The translations under genes were made by a program, and so were the position numbers. From Muricauda sp. SCSIO 65647 (GTDB taxonomy: Bacteria; Bacteroidota; Bacteroidia; Flavobacteriales; Flavobacteriaceae): DNA of 64,000 bases. Below, in pieces: positions 15,744 through 24,533 of the stretch; position 1 is the stretch's first letter, and every line of letters starts with the position of its first letter. The notes beneath the pieces are model-generated. The model was not told where the DNA came from, did no database searches, and saw nothing but the letters and a program-made list of their open reading frames with translations. Location of the stretch: assembly GCF_021534965.1 (NCBI RefSeq), contig NZ_CP091037.1:3541501-3605500 (forward strand). The letters run 5' to 3'.

Positions 15744-16703
15744 ATGCAAGCCATGAGTGCCATTCCCAGTGTAGATTTACGTGATTTTGTGTCGGGCGAC
15801 CCCCAACGCAAAGAAAAATTCATCAAAGAAATCGGTGCTGCATTCGAAGAAATCGGATTTGTCGCCCTTGGCGGACATTTTCTTTCAGATGAACTGGTCG
15901 ATAAACTGTATGCCGAGATCAAAAAGTTCTTTGCCCTGCCCCAAGAGGTGAAAGACAAGTATGAAATTGAGGGTATCGGTGGGCAAAGGGGCTATACTTC
16001 CTTTGGAAAAGAATCGGCCAAGGGCCGAAAAGTAGGTGACCTGAAAGAGTTCTGGCATTTTGGGCAATATGTGCAGAACAATCCCAAACTGGAAGCGGAG
16101 TATCCTGACAATGTACATGTCGAAGAGCTGCCCAATTTCAATGAGGTCGGCAAAGAAACCTACCAAATGCTCGAAAAAACCGCCCAGTATGTACTTCGTG
16201 CCTTGGCCCTTCATCTCGATCTCGATGAGAATTATTTTGACGAGTACATAAAGAATGGAAATTCTATCTTACGCCCCATCCATTATCCACCCATTACGGA
16301 GGAGCCCAAAAATGCGGTACGGGCGGCGGCCCATGGTGATATTAACCTTATCACCTTGCTGATGGGAGCCCATGGCAAGGGGCTGCAGGTACAGAACCAT
16401 GAGGGCGAATGGGTCGATGCCATAGCGAAGCCCGACCAGTTGATGATCAATGTGGGCGATATGCTCTCACGGTTGAGCAACAACAGATTGAAATCGACCA
16501 TACACCAAGTGGTGAATCCACCGCGGGAGCTTTGGGGCACTTCGCGTTATTCGATTCCTTTCTTTATGCACCCGATCAGTGAAATGCCATTGAATTGTTT
16601 GGAGAACTGTATCGATGGCGACCATCCAAAACTGTTCCCTGACACGACAGCAGGTGAGTTCTTGCATGAGCGCTTGATCGAACTGGGATTGATCAAAAAA
16701 TAG
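15744..16703 (+). CDS. isopenicillin N synthase-family Fe(II) dioxygenase
   Basis: 319 residues: N-terminal IPSVDLRDF and the C-terminal jelly-roll. Iron ligands are visible as HGD (AAHGDINLITLL) and a distal His (STIHQVVNPP), and the 2-oxoglutarate-type RxS is at SRYSIPFF. These enzymes oxidise small molecules with Fe(II), and most use 2-oxoglutarate. The substrate is unknown. Start 15744 or 15753 cannot be decided. It is followed 5 bases later by the SUI1-like gene, so they likely share a transcript, divergent from the E1 gene. Confidence 0.8.
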   Translation: MQAMSAIPSVDLRDFVSGDPQRKEKFIKEIGAAFEEIGFVALGGHFLSDELVDKLYAEIKKFFALPQEVKDKYEIEGIGGQRGYTSFGKESAKGRKVGDLKEFWHFGQYVQNNPKLEAEYPDNVHVEELPNFNEVGKETYQMLEKTAQYVLRALALHLDLDENYFDEYIKNGNSILRPIHYPPITEEPKNAVRAAAHGDINLITLLMGAHGKGLQVQNHEGEWVDAIAKPDQLMINVGDMLSRLSNNRLKSTIHQVVNPPRELWGTSRYSIPFFMHPISEMPLNCLENCIDGDHPKLFPDTTAGEFLHERLIELGLIKK

Positions 16704-16708
16704 CGTAT

Positions 16709-17038
16709 ATGGACCTTCAAGACCAGCTAAGGAATCTTTTCCCCGACCACGTTCCAGAAGAAAATCCCTCTGAAACTCCCCAAAAATCAGAATTTTGGTT
16801 ACAAGACGACCCGATCATCTGCAAGTATGAAAAACGAAAGGGCAAACCGGTGACCATTTTGGAAGGTTACAACGGGGCCGATGACGATTTCAAGAAATTG
16901 GCAAGGGCCCTGAAGTCTTATTTAAGCGTTGGGGGCAGTCACAAAAATGAGAAAATCATCATTCAGGGCGATTACCGAGATAAGATCATGGCCTTTTTGA
17001 CCGAGCACGGTTTTAAGGTAAAACGCGTCGGCGGTTGA
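16709..17038 (+). CDS. SUI1/eIF1-like translation factor (YciH family)
   Basis: A protein of 109 residues. After an acidic N-terminal tail it has the SUI1 domain: KGKPVTILEGYNGADDDFKKLARALKSYLSVGGSHKNEKIIIQGDYRDKIMAFLTEHGFKVKRVGG. The invariant GG and KR ends are kept. The family is related to eukaryotic initiation factor 1; the bacterial role (translation start fidelity or stress) is not settled. Co-directional with the oxygenase gene, 5 bases downstream of it. Confidence 0.8.
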   Translation: MDLQDQLRNLFPDHVPEENPSETPQKSEFWLQDDPIICKYEKRKGKPVTILEGYNGADDDFKKLARALKSYLSVGGSHKNEKIIIQGDYRDKIMAFLTEHGFKVKRVGG

Positions 17039-17185
17039 GGGTTTGTGATACCTTCAATTCAAGAAGGTTGCGTGCGATAGTGTTAAATTATGGACTGAGC
17101 ATCAATGTTTTAGAAAAATTATTTTCATTTTTTTTCCGTAAACACTACATTTATCAATTCTAACCAACGAAAACTACTACCGAAA

Positions 17186-18121
17186 ATGAAATCGCTGTTG
17201 CACATTACCAACGGAGACAGTTTCACAAGTAGATTACAATCCCTACCCCTGAAGGGAGACATCATCACCTGGCGCGAGATGCTTTGCGAGGGTAAGACCC
17301 TGAGCAATGTGGGAAGTGAATCTTTTTGGAAAACCCGTTTCGAATTTTTGAACAAGAACTACAAGATCTCAAAGTCTTGGTTTGTAGAAAAGACGCTGAA
17401 AGAATACCGTTCTCTCTGTAACCACAAACAACAAGATAAGATTGTGCTTTGGTTTGAGTACGATCTTTTCTGTCAAATCAATATGTTGGCCGTGCTAAGT
17501 TGGTTAAAGACGCACCGTCGACATGCCGAGATATCTTTGGTCTGCAGCGGAAAAGTCGAAGGATCGGATGAGTTGCACGGACTCGGTGAACTGAGCGATG
17601 ACCAACTGATGGAGCTTTATGAAAGTAGGATAGAGTTGACCCAAGACGATATCGAGTATGCAGACTATGTCTGGCAACTATACTGTAGCGACAACCCGAT
17701 CAGGCTTGAAAACCTTTTGGATTTTGATGACGATTTTCAGTTCGACTATCTGCCCGACGCCATCAGGGCGCACCTTAAACGTTTCCCTGCCATTAAAAAT
17801 GGGCTCAACGCACTGGAAAACAAAGTGCTCGATACGGCCCATAATGGTAAGTTCTCCACTCGCCGTGAGCTGCTTGGGGGGGTGCTGCAACAAAATGATA
17901 TGTACGGTTATGGCGATACCCAATATGACCGTATCATTACTTCGTTGCGACCGCTTTTTTCGTCTTTCAATCCTGTAAAACTGACCAAAAAAGGCAAAGA
18001 AGTACTGCAGGCACAAACCAATTTTTATGCCCAATTGCGCAACAATGACGCCTATCTCGGCGGGGCCCTTAAATACAGTTTTCTTTACAACACCGCAAAC
18101 GACCGTATTCTAAAATTATAA
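17186..18121 (+). CDS. DUF1835 domain-containing protein
   Basis: 311 residues. The N-terminus LLHITNGDSFTSRLQSLPLKGDIITWREMLCEGKT is the DUF1835 signature, and VLWFEYDLFCQINMLAVLSWL a second conserved block. No signal peptide or membrane segment, so cytosolic. The C-terminal part (GKFSTRRELLGGVLQQNDMYGYGDTQYDRII) looks like a winged-helix pattern. No biochemical role is established for the family as far as I know. It ends one base before the nucleoside phosphorylase gene starts. Confidence 0.7.
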   Translation: MKSLLHITNGDSFTSRLQSLPLKGDIITWREMLCEGKTLSNVGSESFWKTRFEFLNKNYKISKSWFVEKTLKEYRSLCNHKQQDKIVLWFEYDLFCQINMLAVLSWLKTHRRHAEISLVCSGKVEGSDELHGLGELSDDQLMELYESRIELTQDDIEYADYVWQLYCSDNPIRLENLLDFDDDFQFDYLPDAIRAHLKRFPAIKNGLNALENKVLDTAHNGKFSTRRELLGGVLQQNDMYGYGDTQYDRIITSLRPLFSSFNPVKLTKKGKEVLQAQTNFYAQLRNNDAYLGGALKYSFLYNTANDRILKL

Positions 18122-18122
18122 T

Positions 18123-18995
18123 ATGGCGTTCAGCCCTTCTGAGTTGATACTGAATGCCGATGGCAGCATTTATCACTTAAACCTACATCCTGAAGACATT
18201 GCCGAGACCATTTTCGTCGTTGGCGACCCCAATAGGGTTCCGGCCATTTCAAAATACTTTGATACCCTAGAGGTTCAAAAGACCAAACGTGAATTCGTCA
18301 CCCATACCGGTTACTTGGGCGGAAAACGCTTTAGCGTGCTTTCAACGGGAATAGGCACCGGCAATATCGATATTGTCATGAATGAATTGGACGCCCTGGC
18401 CAATATTGATTTGAGCACCAGTGAGGTCAAAGAAGCCAAAAAGGCGCTGAACATCATTAGAATCGGTACCTGTGGAGGGCTTCAAAAAGACATACCCGTA
18501 GATACCATCTTGTTGAGCGAAACGGGTATCGGTCTGGACGGACTGTTGCATTTTTACGATTCTGGTCATGTGCAAAATTTGGAATTGAGAGATCAACTCG
18601 AAGCGAAATTTGATTTCGGCACCGGAGGTATACGTCCGTATGCGTTCGATGCAAGCGAAAATTTGATGAAAAGGTTTGATAAAAATCGTATACGATTTGG
18701 AACGACCCTTACCAACATCGGATTTTACGGTCCGCAGGGCAGAAATCTTCGAATACCGCCCCGGTTTCAAGACTTGATCAAATCACTGGCCCAACTCGAC
18801 TTAGACGGACGAAAGATCACGAATCTTGAGATGGAAACCGCAGCCATTTATGGTCTGGCCCTTTTACTTGGCCACAACGCCCTTTCGTTGAACGTGGTTT
18901 TGGCCAACCGAACAAGGGGCGAGTTTTCAAGCAACCCACAACAGTCGATTGATACGCTCATCAAATACGGTCTGGAACATTTAACGGCATCGTAA
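18123..18995 (+). CDS. nucleoside phosphorylase (uridine/purine phosphorylase family)
   Basis: 290 residues with the PNP/UDP fold: FVVGDPNRVPAISKYFD (phosphate loop), RIGTCGGLQKDIPVDTILLSE, and the substrate Glu in TNLEMETAAIYGLALLLGH. It splits ribonucleosides with phosphate to base and ribose-1-phosphate. Longer than E. coli Udp (253). Packed tightly between the DUF1835 gene and the binding-protein gene (no intergenic gap), so probably one operon. Base specificity not decided. Confidence 0.85.
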   Translation: MAFSPSELILNADGSIYHLNLHPEDIAETIFVVGDPNRVPAISKYFDTLEVQKTKREFVTHTGYLGGKRFSVLSTGIGTGNIDIVMNELDALANIDLSTSEVKEAKKALNIIRIGTCGGLQKDIPVDTILLSETGIGLDGLLHFYDSGHVQNLELRDQLEAKFDFGTGGIRPYAFDASENLMKRFDKNRIRFGTTLTNIGFYGPQGRNLRIPPRFQDLIKSLAQLDLDGRKITNLEMETAAIYGLALLLGHNALSLNVVLANRTRGEFSSNPQQSIDTLIKYGLEHLTAS

Positions 18996-19844
18996 ATGAA
19001 ACACGTGCGTATCGTTGGTGTGCCCGAGCACTTCAATCTGCCATGGCATTTAGCCATTGAGGAAGGAGCCTTTGAAGAAAGGGGAATTGTATTGGAATGG
19101 ACCGACATTCCCGAGGGTACGGGGCGTATGGCACAACTATTGGCCGACCACGAGACCGACTTGGCCATTATCTTGACCGAGGGCATCGTAAAGAGCATTT
19201 CGGAAGGCAATCCGTCCATGATCGTACAAGAGTATGTGGGTTCTCCCCTGCTTTGGGGCATCCATGTTGCCTCACAGCGCCATTTTAAGAGCGTTTCAGA
19301 GCTTAAAAACACAAAGGCGGCAATCAGTAGGTTTGGCAGTGGAAGTCATCTCATGGCCTTCGTAAACGCGCAAAAAGAGGGTTGGGATACTTCCCGACTG
19401 CAATTTGAGGTCATCGATAATTTAGAGGGTGCCGTAGCGGCCCTTGCCCATGGCACTGCCGATTATTTCATGTGGGAGCATTTTACAACGAAGCCTTTGG
19501 TCGACAGTGGTGTTTTTAGACGTTTGGGTGACTGCCCTACCCCATGGCCCTGTTTTGTCATAGCGGCCAATAAGCACTTTTTGGCGAGAAATGAAAACGT
19601 GCTTCGACATGTTTTGCAGTGCATCAACCTGTACACCAAAGAATTCAAGTCCATTCCCAGTATCAACCGTACCTTGGCCAATCGTTACGAACAAAAATTG
19701 GAAGATATCGATACATGGCTGTCACTGACGGAATGGAGCCAGAAACAGCTTACCGAAGAAACATTCAAATCGGTTCAGCAAACCCTTTTGAACCTTCATC
19801 TCGTGGCGACGGAAAAGAACTTCACCGATATGGTTTGGGGGTAG
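18996..19844 (+). CDS. cytosolic substrate-binding-protein-like protein (NMT1/Ca3427-like fold)
   Basis: 282 residues with a periplasmic-binding-protein fold: IVGVPEHFNLPWHLAIEEGAFEERGI, DLAIILTEG, and AAISRFGSGSHLMAF (ligand loop with RFGSGS). It has no signal peptide or lipobox, and no ABC permease or ATPase is near, so it is not a normal uptake protein. Homologues in fungi (Ca3427 type) are also soluble and unpartnered. It starts directly after the phosphorylase stop. A sensor or an enzyme of pyrimidine or thiamine type is possible; function unknown. Confidence 0.65.
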   Translation: MKHVRIVGVPEHFNLPWHLAIEEGAFEERGIVLEWTDIPEGTGRMAQLLADHETDLAIILTEGIVKSISEGNPSMIVQEYVGSPLLWGIHVASQRHFKSVSELKNTKAAISRFGSGSHLMAFVNAQKEGWDTSRLQFEVIDNLEGAVAALAHGTADYFMWEHFTTKPLVDSGVFRRLGDCPTPWPCFVIAANKHFLARNENVLRHVLQCINLYTKEFKSIPSINRTLANRYEQKLEDIDTWLSLTEWSQKQLTEETFKSVQQTLLNLHLVATEKNFTDMVWG

Positions 19845-19846
19845 TT

Positions 19847-20293
19847 TCAATCAACACTTACATGTTCTAAAAAACCCGGGAAATGTCTATTGATCACCTT
19901 TTGAAAATGCGCGTCGGAAAGCGGCTTTGCCAACACCTCGGTCACCGAGGGATATTGGGCCGCCCTTTTCGCGATCTCATCATTGCTATGGATTGACAGT
20001 ACGGCCACCGTGACCTTGCTTCTTTGGGCCTCACTGAATTCTTCTTCATAGGCCCTCAAAAATTGCCAACCGTCCATAATCGGCATTTCGATGTCGAGTA
20101 CCAATAGGCAATGCCCAAATTCAGGGTCATCGAGATGCGCCCTAAGAAAATCAAGGGCCTCTTCCCCATTTTCAGCGGTATTGATCTCAAGTTCAGGGGT
20201 CAGGTTTTGCAAAAAAAGTTTATTCAAGAAGATGGTAGTTTCGTCATCGTCTACCATCAAAGCGGAGTTTAATGTAGTTTCGGCCATAATCAT
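19847..20293 (-). CDS. stand-alone response regulator receiver protein
   Basis: One CheY-like domain of about 145 residues with no output domain: acidic pair in LMVDDDETTIF, phosphoacceptor Asp in LLVLDIEMPIMDGW, switch Ser in AVLSIHSN, Lys in LAKPLS. Such regulators act by protein contact. Convergent with the binding-protein gene and 3 bases from it; no histidine kinase in the window. The start could be the second Met (20287). Confidence 0.85.
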   Translation of the reverse strand: MIMAETTLNSALMVDDDETTIFLNKLFLQNLTPELEINTAENGEEALDFLRAHLDDPEFGHCLLVLDIEMPIMDGWQFLRAYEEEFSEAQRSKVTVAVLSIHSNDEIAKRAAQYPSVTEVLAKPLSDAHFQKVINRHFPGFLEHVSVD

Positions 20294-20309
20294 TCAGTCA
20301 TTTCTAAAA

Positions 20310-20317
20310 CAAACGTA
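20310..20317 (-). promoter_or_regulatory. -7 box (TACGTTTG) of the response-regulator gene
   Basis: Reads TACGTTTG on the reverse strand, 16 bases before the ATG at 20293. Confidence 0.45.
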
Positions 20318-20342
20318 GTTATTTTCTGAATATTTTGTAGTA

Positions 20343-21008
20343 CTACCAAATGATTATTTCTTTTTCCATCTGTTCGAGCAATTTGTTGGTCTTGCTGAAG
20401 TGTTGGTTGCCGAACCAAAGTCCTCGATTGGCACTTAGTGGTGATGGGTGGCCAGAGGTGAGTATGTGATGTTTGTTTCGGTCGATGAGGCTTGCCTTTT
20501 TCTTGGCAAATCCGCCCCAGAGCAAAAACACCAGCCCATCAAGCTTGTTGGAAATCGTTCTGATGACGGCGTCCGTAAAAATTTCCCAACCTTTGTTCTG
20601 GTGGCTCCCCGCTTGATAGGCCCGCACCGTCAGTGTGGCGTTGAGCAATAGCACCCCTTGATCGGCCCAGCGTTCTAGGTTGCCACTTTTTGGGTAGGGC
20701 ACGCCCATATCTACCTTGATCTCTTTGAAAATGTTGACCAGTGAAGGCGGGTGCGGAATGCCATCCTTCACCGAAAAACAGAGTCCGTTCGCTTGATTGG
20801 GACCATGATAGGGATCTTGCCCGATGACAACGACTTTGGTTTCTTGAAAGGGGCAATGGTCAAAGGCCGAAAAGATGTCCCTTCCCTTCGGATAGCAGGT
20901 GTGGTTCCCATATTCCTGCTTTACGAAGGTGACGAGTTCTTGAAAATAGGGTTGTTCGAATTCGGCTTGCAAATGGGGTTTCCAAGTAGGATGTATGCTT
21001 ACTTCCAT
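20343..21008 (-). CDS. ung: uracil-DNA glycosylase, family 1
   Basis: 221 residues. The water-activating loop VVIGQDPYHGPNQANGLCFSV (catalytic Asp), the uracil pocket (LLLNATLTVRAYQAGSHQNKGWE) and the leucine loop LTSGHPSPLSANRGLWFG (catalytic His) are all intact. Removes uracil from DNA at the start of base-excision repair. Preceded, 14 bases upstream, by a 34-codon membrane ORF on the same strand. Confidence 0.95.
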   Translation of the reverse strand: MEVSIHPTWKPHLQAEFEQPYFQELVTFVKQEYGNHTCYPKGRDIFSAFDHCPFQETKVVVIGQDPYHGPNQANGLCFSVKDGIPHPPSLVNIFKEIKVDMGVPYPKSGNLERWADQGVLLLNATLTVRAYQAGSHQNKGWEIFTDAVIRTISNKLDGLVFLLWGGFAKKKASLIDRNKHHILTSGHPSPLSANRGLWFGNQHFSKTNKLLEQMEKEIIIW

Positions 21009-21022
21009 GATAAATTTTACGG

Positions 21023-21127
21023 TTACTTCTTTTTGCCCATTTTGTAGATCAGGTAAATGAAACCCACTATGAAATGCAATAGCACAATGCCTGCAATTAG
21101 GTATATAAAGGTGTTGTCATCTCTCAA
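21023..21127 (-). CDS. small single-pass membrane protein, 34 aa, upstream of ung
   Basis: From a TTG at 21127 the reverse strand encodes a 34-residue peptide: a polar start (RDDNTFI), one hydrophobic helix (YLIAGIVLLHFIVGFIYLIY) and a basic end KMGKKK. This is the layout of a genuine small membrane protein with its Lys end inside. No ATG is available and a stop lies about 19 codons upstream of the TTG, so the start codon is uncertain. A TAnnTTTG box lies at 21166-21173. It appears to be co-transcribed with ung. Function unknown. Confidence 0.5.
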   Translation of the reverse strand: MRDDNTFIYLIAGIVLLHFIVGFIYLIYKMGKKK

Positions 21128-21165
21128 GGCCCAAAAATTGTTCGAATTACGAAAATTATACTATC

Positions 21166-21173
21166 CAAATTTA
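21166..21173 (-). promoter_or_regulatory. -7 box (TAAATTTG) before the small ORF and ung
   Basis: TAAATTTG on the reverse strand, about 40 bases before the TTG at 21127; no convincing -33 element is seen. Confidence 0.4.
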
Positions 21174-21217
21174 ACAATACCACCTATATTTACCACGCCT
21201 AACCATCTTAATTTGCT

Positions 21218-22261
21218 ATGGAAATCGAATATCGAATTGTTTATCTCAAAAAACTGTTTCCGCTTCGGATAAGCCGTGGTGTTCGTGACGGTCAGTACAA
21301 TCTGTTTGTTTCCGTTAGCGATGGCGGCCATACGGGTTGGGGTGAAACCTCCCCCGGTGCCAGTGAGGGTGCCGAGACGGCTGAAGAGGCCAAGTCACAG
21401 CTGGAAACCTTTTTGAAAGAGGACATCAACCTGCAATCGGTCTTTGAAACCCATGATGCCGCACTGAGGGCCAATGTCGCCCCCTGTGCTTTGGCCGCTT
21501 TAGATATGGCCCTTTGGGACCTAAAGGCAAAAAAGGCATCCATGCCACTGTACCGTATACTGGGGTTTCCAAAACCTTCGAAACCCACTTCGATCACCTT
21601 GGGCATCATGCCCCCCGAAGAGGCTAGGGAACGCCTTCCCTTGATTTTGGAAAAAAAGGGCATCAAGACCCTAAAGGTGAAATTGGGCAGTAATGAAGGG
21701 CTTGAGGCCGACAAGGCCATGTACCATGAAGTGTTGGAATACAGCAAAAGGTACCCTATATCGATTCGGGTCGATGCCAATGGGGGATGGAATGTCGATG
21801 AGGCCCTGCACATGATGAAATGGTTGGCCGATCGCGACTGCGGATATGTAGAACAACCCCTTGAAGAAGGGCGTGAGGAAGAATTATCCATTTTATTTAA
21901 AAACAGACCTTTACCTATTTTTGTGGATGAATCGTGCCGCTTTGCGACCGATATTCCGAAATGGGCCGGCAATGTCGATGGGGTAAACATGAAATTGATG
22001 AAATGTGGGGGCCTAACGGGGGCATTGCGCATCATTGCCACTGCCCATTCGTTCGGACTCAAAACGATGATCGGCTGCATGGGAGAAACCTCCATATCGA
22101 TTGCGGCAGGGGCAGCTGTCTCAGGGGCACTTGACCATATCGATCTCGATTCGCACTATAATTTGAATCCGGATCCTTGCGAGGGCGCTCCCTTGATCGA
22201 CGAGATCACCATGCCACTCGATGTGCCCGGACATGGCGGAAAATTTAAAACCGAAGCCTAA
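21218..22261 (+). CDS. dgcA: dipeptide epimerase / N-acetyl-D-Glu epimerase (enolase superfamily)
   Basis: 347 residues. Enolase-superfamily barrel with the KxK acid-base pair (TLKVKLG), metal ligands in RVDANGGW, EQPL and VDESC, and the second-face Lys in NMKLMKCGG. This pattern is that of L-Ala-D/L-Glu epimerases. The gene next to it is DUF1611, a pairing described for D-glutamate use in marine bacteria, where DgcA epimerises N-acetyl-D-Glu. Epimerase is near certain; N-acetyl-Glu versus a murein dipeptide as substrate is inferred from the neighbour. Confidence 0.85.
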   Translation: MEIEYRIVYLKKLFPLRISRGVRDGQYNLFVSVSDGGHTGWGETSPGASEGAETAEEAKSQLETFLKEDINLQSVFETHDAALRANVAPCALAALDMALWDLKAKKASMPLYRILGFPKPSKPTSITLGIMPPEEARERLPLILEKKGIKTLKVKLGSNEGLEADKAMYHEVLEYSKRYPISIRVDANGGWNVDEALHMMKWLADRDCGYVEQPLEEGREEELSILFKNRPLPIFVDESCRFATDIPKWAGNVDGVNMKLMKCGGLTGALRIIATAHSFGLKTMIGCMGETSISIAAGAAVSGALDHIDLDSHYNLNPDPCEGAPLIDEITMPLDVPGHGGKFKTEA

Positions 22262-23296
22262 ATGTTCGATTCCAGCCAAAAAATATGTATTTACATGGAG
22301 GGTGCCCTTGACAACGATTCGGGCAAAATGGGTTTTGGGCTGATGCGTTTCTCAAAACACCCGATCGTGTGCGTGATCGACTCCAATTATGCGGGCAAAA
22401 CGGTTCAAGAAGCAGTGGGATTATCGTATACGATTCCAGTTGTACAAACTGTAGATGAGGCAATTACGTTGCAAGCTGAAATTTTGGTGCTGGGCATCGC
22501 CCCCAGCGGTGGCCGTTTTCCGGCCGAATGGGATGCGCCCATTGCCCACGCCCTAAAAAACGGTCTTTCGTTGATCAATGGACTGCACGACGACCTGAAT
22601 TCACGCTTCGGGCACTTGCTCAAAAGCAATATGATCTGGGACGTTCGCAAACCCCAGCACTCTTACCCCATCGCCACGGGCAAGGCGGCACAATTGAACA
22701 ACAAGCGCATTCTGATGGTGGGTACCGACATGGCCTCGGGTAAAATGACCGCGGGCCTCGAGCTCTATGCCGCCCTCAAAAAGCAAGGCGTAAAAGTGGG
22801 TTTTGTGCCCACGGGGCAGATTGGCATCACCCTAATGGGCAATGGCATTCCCTTAGATGCCGTAAAGGTTGACCAAGCGGCCGGCGCCGTTGAACAGGCC
22901 GTGTTGGAACAGGGCGACAACGATATCATCATCATCGAAGGCCAAGGGTCTTTGGCCCACCCCGGCAGTACCGCTACCCTGCCCCTGATTCGTGGCTCAC
23001 AGGCCACCCACTTTATACTTTGCCATAAGGCTTTCCATGACCATCTGCGCTATCCGGTATCGCATGTGCCGGTTCCCCCGCTCGATAAATTTATTGCGCT
23101 CAATGAGGCCGTGGCCCATGCCTGTGGGTCGTTGCAATCTGCCAAGACCATTGGCATTGCCCTGAACACCTATGGTATGGAAGAGACTACTGCCCAGGCC
23201 AAAATTCAAGAGACCCAAAGTGTGACCGGACTGCCTACCACCGATGTGGTACGGTACGGGGTCGATGTACTGGTCAAAGCGGTATTCGGGAATTGA
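22262..23296 (+). CDS. dgcN: DUF1611 protein, probable D-glutamate N-acetyltransferase
   Basis: 344 residues. An N-terminal Rossmann-like part (PIVCVIDSNYAGKTVQEAVG) precedes a P-loop-like C-terminal domain (LMVGTDMASGKMTAGLELYAALKKQGVKVGFVPTGQIG, IIIIEGQGSLAHPGS). DUF1611 members paired with a dipeptide epimerase were shown to be D-Glu N-acetyltransferases (DgcN). It starts directly after the epimerase stop, so coupled. Catalytic residues are not assigned here. An older naming as NAD-dependent epimerase is not supported by the motifs. Confidence 0.75.
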   Translation: MFDSSQKICIYMEGALDNDSGKMGFGLMRFSKHPIVCVIDSNYAGKTVQEAVGLSYTIPVVQTVDEAITLQAEILVLGIAPSGGRFPAEWDAPIAHALKNGLSLINGLHDDLNSRFGHLLKSNMIWDVRKPQHSYPIATGKAAQLNNKRILMVGTDMASGKMTAGLELYAALKKQGVKVGFVPTGQIGITLMGNGIPLDAVKVDQAAGAVEQAVLEQGDNDIIIIEGQGSLAHPGSTATLPLIRGSQATHFILCHKAFHDHLRYPVSHVPVPPLDKFIALNEAVAHACGSLQSAKTIGIALNTYGMEETTAQAKIQETQSVTGLPTTDVVRYGVDVLVKAVFGN

Positions 23297-23473
23297 ATGC
23301 CTTGAATAAATTTTGCGGCTTGCCATATTTCCTTCTATTTCGATTGGTTGTGAAGAATTTGTCTTTTTATAAAAGAATGTTCCAATGGCCCGTTTTAACA
23401 GCCCCTCTTTACCATTTTAAGGTTTCGTTTGATTATCTTCATGGCTTATCTAGATTCTAACGATGAAATACTA

Positions 23474-24376
23474 ATGAAAGTTGGTCCATTGCTTTTTTCG
23501 GTTCTTTTTTTGGTTGCTTGTTCGCAATCAGATGGGGAATCTCCCCCAGAAATTGAACTTCCACCGACCGAGGAGGTCGAGAAGTCTGTATTATTTGATC
23601 CCGAATTTAGCGACTTGCATAATTTGCCTGCCGATCAAGGTGGTGAGCATAGATCGTATCCTTTGACGCTTGATTCTGACTTTCGTCGTCTTGGTTATTT
23701 TGCCTACATCCCTGGTGGATATGATGATAATGAATATGAATATCCTTTGCTTTTGTTTCTACACGGTTCTGGTCAAAAGGGCAATAGTCTCGGCTTTCCT
23801 CCTGGCCAACTTGACCGTGTTCTGGAGCACGGCCCTCCCAAACTGATTGAATCTGGTGATTGGAACCCTCCTTTTCCATTTTTGGTGGTTTCCCCACAGA
23901 CAGAGGGGGATTGGTTTCCCGATACGGTTCATCGTTTCATAGAGTTCTTGATTGAAGAGTATAGGGTCAATACCAAAAGAATATACTTGACAGGCCTTAG
24001 TATGGGCGGGCGGGGGTGTTGGTTTTATGAGGGAACAAAAGGTAGTGAAAGTTATGCTGCGGCATTGGTGCCCATTTGCGGCAGGGGGCCTACACCAAAA
24101 GAAAATCTTATTCACGCGCCTATTTGGGCCTTTCATGGCGAAGAAGACAATGTTGTTCCGGCATTTGAAAACAATGGTTCGGTTCAGATGGTCACCCAGT
24201 TGAATGCGAACGATCCTAGACCCAAGTTCGATGCAAAATTGACCCTTTTTCCAAATGTAGGCCATGATTCTTGGGAAAGAACTTATGATGATTCGGGTAT
24301 GGGAACAGAAAATTCGGAGTATGATGCATTTGATATATCCATTTACGATTGGATGCTTCAATACAGAATCGAATGA
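23474..24376 (+). CDS. lipoprotein alpha/beta hydrolase (esterase/PHB-depolymerase-like)
   Basis: The ATG at 23474 begins a lipoprotein signal (GPLLFSVLFLVAC-SQS). The hydrolase body shows the oxyanion stretch PLLLFLHGSGQKG, nucleophile GLSMGG and the C-terminal His in NVGHDSWERTYDD; Asp in GEEDNVVP. About 300 residues on the outer side of a membrane. It resembles feruloyl- or acetyl-ester hydrolases of carbohydrate degradation; substrate unknown. The same VVPxF..H(D/W) pattern recurs in the large hydrolase at 54-56 kb. It lies alone, ending 75 bases before the SatD operator array. Confidence 0.75.
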   Translation: MKVGPLLFSVLFLVACSQSDGESPPEIELPPTEEVEKSVLFDPEFSDLHNLPADQGGEHRSYPLTLDSDFRRLGYFAYIPGGYDDNEYEYPLLLFLHGSGQKGNSLGFPPGQLDRVLEHGPPKLIESGDWNPPFPFLVVSPQTEGDWFPDTVHRFIEFLIEEYRVNTKRIYLTGLSMGGRGCWFYEGTKGSESYAAALVPICGRGPTPKENLIHAPIWAFHGEEDNVVPAFENNGSVQMVTQLNANDPRPKFDAKLTLFPNVGHDSWERTYDDSGMGTENSEYDAFDISIYDWMLQYRIE

Positions 24377-24450
24377 TCCTTTTTATTCATTTGAGAAACC
24401 TCATCAATGAACCTCCCTTTATTCCTCCTTTATTTTAAAGCTTGATCAAG

Positions 24451-24528
24451 TATAAGTTTTCAAACTTATATTCGTTATATATAAGCTTTAAGGCTTATAA
24501 TTATTATTTATAAGTTTTTAAACTTATA
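24451..24528. promoter_or_regulatory. three 20-bp palindromes at exact 29-bp spacing (operator array)
   Basis: Copies lie at 24451-24470, 24480-24499 and 24509-24528. Copies 1 and 3 are perfect 9-bp arms TATAAGTTT/AAACTTATA around 2 centre bases; copy 2 is TATAAGCTT/AGGCTTATA with one mismatch. They end 5 bases before the -7 box of the SatD gene. Equal size, spacing and position point to a cooperatively bound repressor or activator. Confidence 0.7.
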
Positions 24529-24533
24529 TTTTA

